This document shows, one piece after another, positions 10,219 through 17,598 of a DNA stretch of 35,418 nucleotides; the stretch's first letter is position 1, and every line of letters begins with the position of its first letter. The stretch is taken from the NCBI GenBank assembly GCA_947453695.1, contig CANGHW010000046.1:1-35418 (forward strand). Direction: 5' to 3'. A model generated the notes under the pieces. That model worked only from the letters and a program-made list of their open reading frames with translations. It was not told the origin of the DNA and ran no database searches. The position numbers were made by a program, and so were the translations under genes. The DNA is from Opitutia bacterium (GTDB lineage: Bacteria > Verrucomicrobiota > Verrucomicrobiia > Opitutales > Opitutaceae).

Positions 10219-10252
10219 TGTAGCGGCGGTCTGTGACCGCCGTTTTCATTTT
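10219..10252 (+). terminator. Hairpin with T-run after the acylase gene; possible REP-like palindrome
   Basis: A perfect stem CGGCGGTC (10224-10231), loop TGT, GACCGCCG (10235-10242) is followed by TTTTCATTTTT. That is a good intrinsic terminator, beginning 12 nt after the acylase stop codon. The 24-nt unit TGTAG plus palindrome (10219-10242) also resembles small dispersed GC-rich palindromic repeats and has the same size as each arm of the element at 21288-21350, which starts TGTGG. Confidence 0.75.
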
Positions 10253-10328
10253 TGACCCCACCACGCCGCCACTTTCCCGTTGAGCCCTCCGCGCGCACGC
10301 CGCTTGCTCGCCCGCGACGCCGCTCCGC

Positions 10329-11027
10329 ATGAAGAAGAAATCGCCCCGCACCTATTCCGTATATCTCGGCGGCGAACTTTTCTCGCTCAAGCACCTCATC
10401 GGCAACGGTTGGCTCGCCGAGGCCATCTACGAAAAATCCCACGGTAAATATCGCTGCCTCCTCCCGCAGGACCTCATCCCCACCGGCCGCACCGCCCGCA
10501 GCATTCGCGACCAGGATATCCGTGCGCTCGTGGGCTGCGACCTCGCCCTCTTCAACTACGACGGCCCCGACCTTGATAGCGGCACCGTCGTCGAGTTCAT
10601 GTTCGCGAAGTTCGCCGATATTCCCTCCGTCCTCCTCCGCAGCGACATCCGCAACGCCGGCGATTTTCGCAACGAGCCGTGGAACCTCATGAGTAGTTAC
10701 TTTCCGCGCACCGCGACCGTCCTCATCCCCAGCCTCTTCGACTACCGCACGGCCCTCACCCGCCGTCGCCGCGCCCCCGACGACGCCACCCGCCTCGCCG
10801 GCCAGCAGAGCTCCGCCGCCGCCCAAGTCGTCTGCGAACAAATCGCCGCCCAGTGCGTCCGCGCCTTCGACCGCCTGCTCGCCACCGAGCCCGCCATGCC
10901 GAAGCACCTCCGCGAAGAAGCCTACCACTGGCTCGCCCTCCTGCCCGGCCTCCGCGGCAAAGAAAAAGCCCTCCGCAAAGAATTCGAACACTACCTCGAA
11001 CAGAAAGTGGAAAAGGACCTGCTCTAG
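10329..11027 (+). CDS. Nucleoside 2-deoxyribosyltransferase-like protein
   Basis: A 232-aa cytoplasmic protein that looks like the nucleoside 2-deoxyribosyltransferase family, which moves deoxyribose between bases or hydrolyses deoxynucleosides. The N-terminal strand VYLGGELFSLKH resembles the family's Y-L-x-G-P-x-F signature, although Gly-Glu replaces Gly-Pro. The active-site-like segment LVGCDLALFNYDGPDLDSGTVVEFMFA places D-S-G-T-x-x-E in the classical arrangement, with Glu89 as the expected nucleophile. The C-terminal half (after about 145) is Arg/Ala-rich and helical and is longer than in the roughly 160-aa classical enzymes. A uracil phosphoribosyltransferase gene starts 39 bp downstream, which supports a role in pyrimidine salvage. 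The exact activity (transferase, hydrolase or other) is uncertain. Confidence 0.75.
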   Translation: MKKKSPRTYSVYLGGELFSLKHLIGNGWLAEAIYEKSHGKYRCLLPQDLIPTGRTARSIRDQDIRALVGCDLALFNYDGPDLDSGTVVEFMFAKFADIPSVLLRSDIRNAGDFRNEPWNLMSSYFPRTATVLIPSLFDYRTALTRRRRAPDDATRLAGQQSSAAAQVVCEQIAAQCVRAFDRLLATEPAMPKHLREEAYHWLALLPGLRGKEKALRKEFEHYLEQKVEKDLL

Positions 11028-11066
11028 TCCCGCTCTCACCTCCCCTTCAACTCTCTCCGATTTCCG

Positions 11067-11687
11067 ATGCCCTTACACGTTCTCCAACACCCGCTCGCCG
11101 CTCACATCATCACGCACCTGCGGGACAAGACCACCAAGCCCGCGACGTTCCGCACCCTCGCCTACCAGATCAGCCTCCTCCTCGCCATCGAGGCCACCAG
11201 CGAGATCGAGTCGGAGGAAAAGCAAATCGAGACCCCGCTTGAGACCATCACCGGACGCGTGCTCACGCACCAACCCCTCGTCGTCGTCCCCATCCTCCGC
11301 GCCGGCCTCGGCATGCTCCAGCCATTCACAGACCTATTTCCCGACGTGAGCGTCGGCTACATCGGCCTCGAGCGCGACCACATCACCGCCCAGGCCCGCA
11401 GCTACTACTGCAAACTCCCGCCCCTCGCCGGCCGCCACGTCTTCGCCGTCGACCCCATGCTCGCCACCGGCGGCAGCGCCGCGCAGGCCCTCACTGTCCT
11501 CAAGGAAAACGGCGCCGTGAACCCCGCCCTCGTCTGCATCGTCAGCTCCCCCGAAGGCGTCGCCGAAGTCGAACGCCAACACCCCGGCACCGTCATCCAC
11601 ACCGCCGCCCACGACCGCGCCCTCAACGCCAAGAAATACATCCTCCCCGGCCTCGGCGATTTCGGCGACCGCCTCTACGGCACGTGA
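11067..11687 (+). CDS. upp: Uracil phosphoribosyltransferase
   Basis: Converts uracil and PRPP to UMP plus pyrophosphate in pyrimidine salvage. The protein is 206 aa, the normal family length. Visible hallmarks are PLVVVPILRAGLGM (residues 70-83), the PRPP-binding loop VDPMLATGGSA (128-138), and the C-terminal uracil-binding ILPGLGDFGDRLYGT (residues 192-206). The N-terminal HPLAAHIITHLRDKTT block is also typical. The start at ATG 11067 fits the family's short N-terminus. It lies just after the deoxyribosyltransferase-like gene on the same strand: release of free base by the first enzyme followed by phosphoribosylation by this one is a sensible pathway. Confidence 0.97.
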   Translation: MPLHVLQHPLAAHIITHLRDKTTKPATFRTLAYQISLLLAIEATSEIESEEKQIETPLETITGRVLTHQPLVVVPILRAGLGMLQPFTDLFPDVSVGYIGLERDHITAQARSYYCKLPPLAGRHVFAVDPMLATGGSAAQALTVLKENGAVNPALVCIVSSPEGVAEVERQHPGTVIHTAAHDRALNAKKYILPGLGDFGDRLYGT

Positions 11688-11709
11688 GCCTCCGCCTCTC
11701 CTTTCTTTC

Positions 11710-12564
11710 ATGCACCTCACCCCTCCCCGCCTCGTCCTGGCCCTCGCTGCCCTCGCCACGGCCGGCCTCGCGTCCGCCGCCGAGACGCAGACCATCGCCT
11801 CCTACGAGCGCGCGTTCACCAAGAACATCGCTTACAAATACCTGCTCTCGCTCCCCGTCGGATACGATCCCACGGCCGGCAAACAATGGCCCGTGATCCT
11901 CTTCCTCCACGGTTCCGGTGAGCGCGGCACCGACACCTGGAAAGTCGCCATCCACGGCCCGCCCAAACTCATCCGCGGCGACGTCACCCCACCTCCGCCC
12001 GCCCCCGGCGCACCCGCCACCCCGCCCCCTGCACCCGAGACGCCCGCCGCCCGCGCCCAACGCGAAAAAGCCGCCGTCCTCCTGCGCGAAAACTTCATCG
12101 TCATCTCCCCGCAATGTCCCGCCGGCGTTTGGTGGGACGACGATGGCGTGCTCGGCCTCCTCGACGACGTCATGACCAAGCACAAAGTCGACCCGACCCG
12201 CGTCTACCTCACCGGCCTCAGCATGGGCGGCTACGGCACGTGGAGTGTCGGCCTAAAATACCCCGAACGCTTCGCCGCCATCGTGCCCATCTGCGGCGGC
12301 GGTCAGTTCCGCGACATCGTCAGCGCCTCCCGCACCAAGAAGGACGCCCTCCTCAGCCTCGGCGTCCGTGTTTTCCACGGCGCCAAAGACCCAACCGTCC
12401 CGCTCGCCGAATCCGAGACCATGGTCGCCCACCTGAAGAAAGCCGGCCTCCTCAACGTGCAACTCACCGTCTATCCCGAAGCCAAACACGACTCCTGGAC
12501 GGAGACCTACAACAACCCCGAGCTCTACACCTGGCTCCTGCAGCACAAGCGCGAAGCCAAGTAG
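11710..12564 (+). CDS. Exported alpha/beta-hydrolase (dienelactone hydrolase / prolyl-oligopeptidase-like esterase)
   Basis: A 284-aa serine hydrolase with a Sec signal peptide (residues 1-23, ending ASAA). The core has VILFLHGSGERGTD (oxyanion-hole region), the nucleophile elbow GLSMGGYG (Ser171), the acid HGAKDPTVP (Asp227) and the catalytic His260 in EAKHDSW. The arrangement is that of exported carboxylesterase or feruloyl-esterase-like hydrolases often found with polysaccharide-degrading genes. An unusual Pro/Ala-rich stretch (about 94-113) is inserted between the oxyanion strand and the strand leading to the nucleophile; it is probably a flexible loop. The gene begins 22 bp after upp but is unlikely to be linked to it in function. 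It converges on the repeat-protein gene with only 19 bp between the stop codons. The substrate is unknown. Confidence 0.88.
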   Translation: MHLTPPRLVLALAALATAGLASAAETQTIASYERAFTKNIAYKYLLSLPVGYDPTAGKQWPVILFLHGSGERGTDTWKVAIHGPPKLIRGDVTPPPPAPGAPATPPPAPETPAARAQREKAAVLLRENFIVISPQCPAGVWWDDDGVLGLLDDVMTKHKVDPTRVYLTGLSMGGYGTWSVGLKYPERFAAIVPICGGGQFRDIVSASRTKKDALLSLGVRVFHGAKDPTVPLAESETMVAHLKKAGLLNVQLTVYPEAKHDSWTETYNNPELYTWLLQHKREAK

Positions 12565-12583
12565 CCCGTGCTTTCGCGAGGAA

Positions 12584-14983
12584 CTAGCGGCCGAGTATGC
12601 GCCGTTTCTGTTCGTCCGAGAGCATCGTGCCAGCAATCCACGCTTCAGCCGCCGGCCGATCAATCTGCAACCATTGCTGCGCGAGATTTTCGGTCGCATA
12701 CACGCGCCTCAGAGGGTCGGTGATCGAAGCAACCAACGTTGCGGCTTCCGCAGGATTTTGGCTGCTCAATTTACCTACTAATTTTGACAGGGTGAGATTC
12801 TTGGCCTCCGCAGGCGGCTGGCTCTGCAACCATCGCGCCGCACTGGTGGGATCGGAGTTCGACCAATTCATCACAACCTCATCTACGCTTTGATTGCGTT
12901 CATCACCCGGAGACAGCTTGGCCACCCAGCCAGAAGCCGCCACCGGATCAACGAGGGACCATTGGCTCGCAATCCGATAAACCGCTCTAGTTCGGTCCGG
13001 GCCAGCCGCTAAATTCGCTATCAGAGATGCCGCCTCCTCTGGTGATCGTAAGAGAACTCTTCCCACAACTGCACCGAGGACGGCATTACGCGCCTCCCCA
13101 TCCGGAAGCTGTAGGGCCCACGCTCTGGCGGCATCAGGATCCTCCCCCGCCCAATGGTCCGCGACGTTGCCGAAGAAAACCCGACGCGCGTCCCCAACTG
13201 GCAGGGTCTGAGCAAACTCCAGAGCTGTATGCGGACTGGCTGCCGCCCACCGACCTGACAATTGCTGCAATGCCTCGTCGCGAGTCCGCCCCTCCGGCAG
13301 CTGTTTCACCCACGCCAACGCTCCCTCCAAATCGCGTTGCGCCCAGCGATTGGCGATGAGGCTCGCCGTCTGTGCTCGCAACTCCCCGGTCGGAATTTGA
13401 TCGAGCAAGCCAATCGCCTGCGGCACGTCGGTCGCGGCCAACTGAGTGGCGATTCGCCCCAACGCCAAATCACGCGTGTTTCCCTCGGGCAACTGACCGA
13501 CCCAAACAAGAGCAGCCTTGGGATCGCGCGAGGCTAGGCTCTCGGCCAATCTGCCGACGGCATTGAACTGTATAGGTCCCGGTGGCAGCGAGAGAGAGTA
13601 AGCCGCGGCCATTTTAGGGTCTTCGCCGACAAGCGCGTTAAATACACTTTGGAGCAAGCGAGTGCGCTCAGCGTCCGACCGAACACTCTTGATAAACTCC
13701 AACGGTGCTTCCGCGTCACGTCGAGCCAGTGCACCGACGAGATTTGCTACGAGTTCAGTCCGGGCGTGGCCAACTGAAAACTGTCCGATCCTTGTAAGTG
13801 CTGCTTGCGGATCCGTGTGACCCCATTGGGTCAACACCTGCTGCATCAGTCCATCACGTGCGACGCCTGCCGGAAACGAACATGCCTGACGGAAAGCTTC
13901 CTGCGGATCCCGCGCGGCCCACTGGCTGGCAACGATCGGTAGCAACTCACCGCGCTTTTGGTCTGGTAACGACCACACATACGACATCGCTGCGGAGGGA
14001 TCGGATTCCGCCCATCGACGAACGATAGCCGTCGTGGCTTTCCGCCTAACGTCTTCATGTCGAACAGAAGCGAGCCAAGCGAGCGATCCCTTCGGATCAT
14101 CTTTCGCCCAACGGTCAACGATGGAGACCATCGTGCCCGGATCACGGCCGTCGGACACCATCGCGAGGGACGCATTTGCCGCTGCTCTTGGTTCTGTCTC
14201 AGCCCATTTGGTCAATGCGATGCTCTCAATCCGAGACCGCTCGGCCATATTTTCAAATGTGCCTGCCCACTTCAGCACGGCTTGCGGATCGCGTGCCGCC
14301 CATGCCTTGGCAATGCCCTGCCACGCCTGCCAGCGCTGCGGCCCCGAAAAATTCTTCTCCACCTCGGCTAATGCGCCGACGGGATCGCTCGCCGCCAACG
14401 CCGCGAAAAACGGCTGAAACAGATGTTCATACCGCGCGAGTAGCCCCGCCTCGCGCGCCACCGCCAGCGCGGCGAGTGGATCGGTCGCCACCATTTGATT
14501 CAAGACCGCTCCCAACGCCGCATCGCGGAATTGTCCGGGAGGAAGCTGCCGCGCCCACTGCGCGAGCGCGTTGGGGTCGCTATAGGCCCAACCTTGTATC
14601 GTCGCTTCGATAGCCGTTTCGCGTTCGTCCGCACGAGGACACTCACGAGCACGGGCCATTGCCGCCGCCGGGTCGCATTCTGCCCAACGGGAGAACACCG
14701 CGTTCCGCAGTCCGGTGCGCGCCTCTCCGCCGGGCAGTTTCTCCACCGCCGTGAGCACCGGCGGCATGTCGGCCGACTCAAGCGCGTTGATCAAAACTTC
14801 CCACCGCTTGTTAAACTGCCACACCCCGGTTTGGCCGACCCGCTCGATCACCGCCACCACTTCGGCGATGGATGGCTTGCGCGTGAGATCGAGCCGACGA
14901 ATTGGCCCGTCGATCGGCGGAATGAGGGGCAACGGCTTGTCGTCGTAGGCCGCCGGTCGGGGCGCGACCGCCTTGCCGGCCAC
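12584..14983 (-). CDS. Tandem ~32-residue repeat protein (alpha-solenoid-like), probably truncated at its N-terminus
   Basis: The open frame runs 799 codons from a GTG at 14981-14983. Residues from about 76 to the end form about 22 head-to-tail units of 31-32 residues with consensus xAALxWAxxLPxGxxRxxALxxIxxxWAxxDP. Each unit reads as two short helices separated by a Leu-Pro-x-Gly turn and ending in the DP cap, so an alpha-solenoid like HEAT or TPR arrays is likely. Units are diverged (no long identical DNA repeats). No catalytic motif is visible; a scaffold or protein-binding role is an inference. Just upstream, in the same frame, a signal-anchor-like segment starts at ATG 15077-15079 but is separated by an in-frame TAG at 14990-14992. 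The intact ancestral gene was therefore probably 831 codons. Whether translation restarts at GTG 14983 is unknown; without the leader the product would stay in the cytoplasm. Confidence 0.8.
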   Translation of the reverse strand: MAGKAVAPRPAAYDDKPLPLIPPIDGPIRRLDLTRKPSIAEVVAVIERVGQTGVWQFNKRWEVLINALESADMPPVLTAVEKLPGGEARTGLRNAVFSRWAECDPAAAMARARECPRADERETAIEATIQGWAYSDPNALAQWARQLPPGQFRDAALGAVLNQMVATDPLAALAVAREAGLLARYEHLFQPFFAALAASDPVGALAEVEKNFSGPQRWQAWQGIAKAWAARDPQAVLKWAGTFENMAERSRIESIALTKWAETEPRAAANASLAMVSDGRDPGTMVSIVDRWAKDDPKGSLAWLASVRHEDVRRKATTAIVRRWAESDPSAAMSYVWSLPDQKRGELLPIVASQWAARDPQEAFRQACSFPAGVARDGLMQQVLTQWGHTDPQAALTRIGQFSVGHARTELVANLVGALARRDAEAPLEFIKSVRSDAERTRLLQSVFNALVGEDPKMAAAYSLSLPPGPIQFNAVGRLAESLASRDPKAALVWVGQLPEGNTRDLALGRIATQLAATDVPQAIGLLDQIPTGELRAQTASLIANRWAQRDLEGALAWVKQLPEGRTRDEALQQLSGRWAAASPHTALEFAQTLPVGDARRVFFGNVADHWAGEDPDAARAWALQLPDGEARNAVLGAVVGRVLLRSPEEAASLIANLAAGPDRTRAVYRIASQWSLVDPVAASGWVAKLSPGDERNQSVDEVVMNWSNSDPTSAARWLQSQPPAEAKNLTLSKLVGKLSSQNPAEAATLVASITDPLRRVYATENLAQQWLQIDRPAAEAWIAGTMLSDEQKRRILGR

Positions 14984-14989
14984 CGGTGG

Positions 14990-15079
14990 CTACTTCGGCC
15001 AATTCCGCCCTGCTCCGTAACCGGCCCCGAGGGCGCAGACCACCAGCGCGGTCGTGACGAGGGGCGATTTGAACGTCAT
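14990..15079 (-). pseudogene. Detached signal-anchor start of the repeat-protein gene, ending at an in-frame TAG
   Basis: Minus-strand ATG at 15077-15079 begins a 29-codon peptide: MTFKSPLVTTALVVCALGAG followed by YGAGRNWPK. It has a basic residue, a hydrophobic core and a Gly/Ala-rich end, typical of an N-terminal membrane anchor or signal peptide. It stops at TAG (14990-14992). The two codons after the TAG (CCA, CCG) and then the GTG of the repeat protein are in exactly the same frame, so one substitution would join anchor and repeats. This fits a nonsense mutation or a sequencing error better than an independent peptide gene. Confidence 0.6.
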
Positions 15080-15131
15080 GTGCATTCTACGGACACCAAG
15101 ATCAAATCTTAGGTCCACCCTTGGCAACCAC

Positions 15132-15146
15132 GCGCCGGTCCGGCGC
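15132..15146 (-). other. Short perfect GC palindrome after the acetylesterase gene
   Basis: GCGCCGG-T-CCGGCGC begins 12 nt beyond the esterase stop codon on the minus strand and lies upstream of the repeat-protein leader. It could form a stem that slows polymerase or stabilises mRNA ends, but no T-run follows, so it is not a standard terminator. Confidence 0.3.
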
Positions 15147-15158
15147 TTCATCACCCGC

Positions 15159-16040
15159 TCAATGCCCGATCTCGCGGGCCTTCGCCGAAAAATATTTATC
15201 CAGCGGATTCGGCGTCAGCGCTTTCAGCCCGGCGATCACGATCTCCGCGTTCAACTCCGCGCCCGCGCGGTTCGGGTGCGTGTGCTCGTCGGGCGTCACC
15301 TGCGGAAACAATTTCATCACCGCGTCGCGCCCGAGCGCATCGTAGCGCTCGGCGACACGCGCATTGAGATCGATGAAGCCCACGCCCTCCGCTTTTGCCA
15401 CCGTCGCTGCCCAGCCGGCGTAGGTGTCCTTGTTGCGCGAAATTTTTCCGGACTCGTCCCACATTTTGCGCGGGATGAGCGAGCACACGATCGGCGTCGC
15501 GCCCTTCGCCTTCGTGTCGGCGATAAACTTCCGCAAATACCAGCCATAGGAGTGCACGACCTCGTGTTTTTTCGTCAGCAGATTGTCGATCTCCTCCGTC
15601 TCCTCGCCGATGCCCTTGATCGAGGCCCGCGCCCGCGTCGCGTCATTGATGGCGCCATTGTCGTTGTGGCCAAACTGCATGATCACCACGTCGCCCGGCT
15701 TCACGAAGGCCAACGCGCGCTCCCAGTGTCCACCGGTGAGAAACGTGCGGCTGCTCAGCCCGCCGACGGCCCGGTTTACGACGTTGATTTTCGCCGGATC
15801 GAAATACGCCGCGATGGGATTGCCCCAACCCCACTGCCCCTCCGCGCCCTTGCCCTGCCCGTCGTCCTGCCCGTTGCGCACCGTGGAGTCGCCGATGAGA
15901 ATCAACGACGGCAACGCCGGATTCGCCGGCTCCGGCATCGGCCGCCGTGCGCGCGGCGCCGACGGAGTTTGTCCAACCGCCAGGGCGACCAAGACCATCA
16001 GCCACCCGAACACCCAGCCACCGCGCAGGAGAGTTTTCAT
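15159..16040 (-). CDS. Exported SGNH-hydrolase, rhamnogalacturonan acetylesterase-like (CE12)
   Basis: A 293-aa exported esterase starting at ATG 16040 (MKTLLRGGWVFGW); the frame is open to 16115 but gains no plausible sequence. A signal peptide covers about residues 1-24. The SGNH blocks are all visible: LILIGDSTVRNG (Ser52 nucleophile), VVNRAVGGLSSRTF (Gly96 region), MQFGHNDNGA (Asn126), and TPDEHTHPNRAGAELNA with the Asp/Glu-His-Thr-His (251-255) catalytic end. This pattern and the length match carbohydrate esterase family 12, which removes acetyl groups from pectic rhamnogalacturonan and related acetylated sugars. The Asp/His spacing is one residue longer than the D-x-T-H form I expect, unless Glu252 takes the acid's role. 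The gene lies 76 bp downstream of the Gfo/Idh gene on the same strand, consistent with one transcript. Confidence 0.9.
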   Translation of the reverse strand: MKTLLRGGWVFGWLMVLVALAVGQTPSAPRARRPMPEPANPALPSLILIGDSTVRNGQDDGQGKGAEGQWGWGNPIAAYFDPAKINVVNRAVGGLSSRTFLTGGHWERALAFVKPGDVVIMQFGHNDNGAINDATRARASIKGIGEETEEIDNLLTKKHEVVHSYGWYLRKFIADTKAKGATPIVCSLIPRKMWDESGKISRNKDTYAGWAATVAKAEGVGFIDLNARVAERYDALGRDAVMKLFPQVTPDEHTHPNRAGAELNAEIVIAGLKALTPNPLDKYFSAKAREIGH

Positions 16041-16116
16041 GATTGCCCCGCCAGACGCACCACCGCGCCCGACGTCACAAGCCTTTCCCGTATGCTGTGC
16101 CGTTCGCTCATCCACT

Positions 16117-17514
16117 TTACGCCGGCGGAACTTCCCAGCCCGCGCGATACGGGCGCGTGAGGAGGGCGTGCGCTTTCGCGTCGTTCGTGATGCGCAGATT
16201 CTCCGCGTCCCACTCGAGCACGTTCATCTCCTCCGGCTCCACAACCAGACGACCCCGCGAACTCACCGGGCGGCGCACCACGCGGGTCGCGATGTTGCCG
16301 AGCTGGGCGGTCTCACTCAGCCAGCCCGCGTAGTCGAAGCCATCGCTCGTTTTCGTGCCGTCCACGATCGCGTCGATCCAGCGGTGGTAGTGATTGAGGC
16401 CTTTGATGTCTTTCGGCGCAGCGTAGTCCTTGAAATTCTCCAACGGGTAGAGGCGCGGTCCGCCGACGTGCGGGAGCACAAGGTTGCCTTTCTCTCCGAT
16501 GAACAGCGAACCCGCCCGCGGCAGGTCGAGCTCCGGCGGGAGTTGCGCGAGTTTCCGGTCGGGGCGGAGGCCACCGTCGAGCCAGGTGACTTTGAGCGTC
16601 GGACCGGCAGTGCGTTCGTTGCCGGGGAACACATAGCGCACCGTCTCCGCCGTCGGCCAGATGTGGCGGTTGATGCCGCTGTTGTCCGCCCCCACCGTCA
16701 GCGGCGCGCGCAGGTCGAGCGCGGTGAAAACCGGATCGAGGATGTGACACGCGAAGTCGCCGATCGCACCGCCGCCGAAGTCCTGCCAATCGCGCCAGGC
16801 AAACGGATGGTAGATGATCGGCGCGTAGGGTCGCATCGGCGCGCCGCCGATCCACAAATCCCAATCGAGGTTCGGCGGCACCGGTCCTGGCTCGGTCGGC
16901 TCGAGGAGGCGCGTGCGCTCGTTGCCCGCGAGCATGATCCACGAATAGACTTCCTTCACCTTGCCGATCGCACCGTCGCGCAGGAGGCGCGTGCCGAGGC
17001 GATACTCGACGGCGGAGTGGATGTGATTGCCCATCTGGGTGACGACGCCGGTCTTCGCCGCCCAGAGCCGCATCTGGCGCGCTTCCCACACGGTCTGCGC
17101 GAGCGGTTTCTGGCAGTAAACGTGTTTGCCGCGCTTCATGGCCTCAATCGCCGCGAGCGCATGCATGTGGTCCGGAATCGCGATGCACACGGCATCGACC
17201 GTGTCGCCGAGCTGCTCGAGCATGACGCGGAAATCTTTGAAATGCGGCACGCCGGGCACTCGCGCATCAGCCCGCTTGAAGCGGTTGCTGTCCACGTCGC
17301 AGAACCCCGCGAACTCCACCTTCGCATGCGAGGCGAGGCTATGCAGGTCGTTGTAGCCCTGCCCGTCGACGCCGATGGCGGCGAGGCGCACTTTGCCATT
17401 GGGATTGGCCGCGCTCAGCACCGCGGGAAACGCCACTGCCGCCCCCGCCGCCGCGAGCGCAGATTTTTTGAGAAACGTGCGGCGAGAGGTGGGCGGATTC
17501 GGTGAGGAGGACAT
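16117..17514 (-). CDS. Tat-exported Gfo/Idh/MocA-family oxidoreductase
   Basis: A 465-aa NAD(P)-dependent sugar-type oxidoreductase. The N-terminus has a twin-arginine signal, SRRTFLKKSALAAAGAAVAF (Arg11-Arg12), so the enzyme is probably folded with its cofactor before export. The Rossmann segment KVRLAAIGVDGQGY follows (residues 41-54), then GFCDVDSNRF, CIAIPDHMHALAAIEAMKRG, and HVYCQKPLAQTVWEARQM. The usual E-K-P of the family is Q-K-P here (Gln135-Lys136-Pro137), a variant found in some exported members. The C-terminal domain has the DWDLWIGGAPMRPYAPIIYHPFAWR and GGGAIGDFACHILDP blocks typical of the Verrucomicrobiota/Planctomycetota-type members. It sits between the beta-helix gene (84 bp upstream) and the CE12-like esterase gene. 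The substrate is unknown; a sugar or sugar-acid of the same polysaccharide is inferred from context. Confidence 0.93.
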   Translation of the reverse strand: MSSSPNPPTSRRTFLKKSALAAAGAAVAFPAVLSAANPNGKVRLAAIGVDGQGYNDLHSLASHAKVEFAGFCDVDSNRFKRADARVPGVPHFKDFRVMLEQLGDTVDAVCIAIPDHMHALAAIEAMKRGKHVYCQKPLAQTVWEARQMRLWAAKTGVVTQMGNHIHSAVEYRLGTRLLRDGAIGKVKEVYSWIMLAGNERTRLLEPTEPGPVPPNLDWDLWIGGAPMRPYAPIIYHPFAWRDWQDFGGGAIGDFACHILDPVFTALDLRAPLTVGADNSGINRHIWPTAETVRYVFPGNERTAGPTLKVTWLDGGLRPDRKLAQLPPELDLPRAGSLFIGEKGNLVLPHVGGPRLYPLENFKDYAAPKDIKGLNHYHRWIDAIVDGTKTSDGFDYAGWLSETAQLGNIATRVVRRPVSSRGRLVVEPEEMNVLEWDAENLRITNDAKAHALLTRPYRAGWEVPPA

Positions 17515-17598
17515 GCGAAAATCAAAAATGATGCGATCAACGTCGGCGCGGCTCAGGAGCGGTTCAAGCCCGCGACCGCGATCTGAGGTGGTTTGAGG

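Noticed and set aside
12584..14983. Repeated pattern considered as a CRISPR array or DNA repeat
   Set aside because: The period of about 96 bp is in the protein, not in identical DNA; units differ at most third positions and many amino acids.
14990..14992. Programmed amber recoding (for example pyrrolysine or read-through)
   Set aside because: No supporting element such as a pyl gene or clear stimulatory structure is visible; a mutation or read error is simpler.
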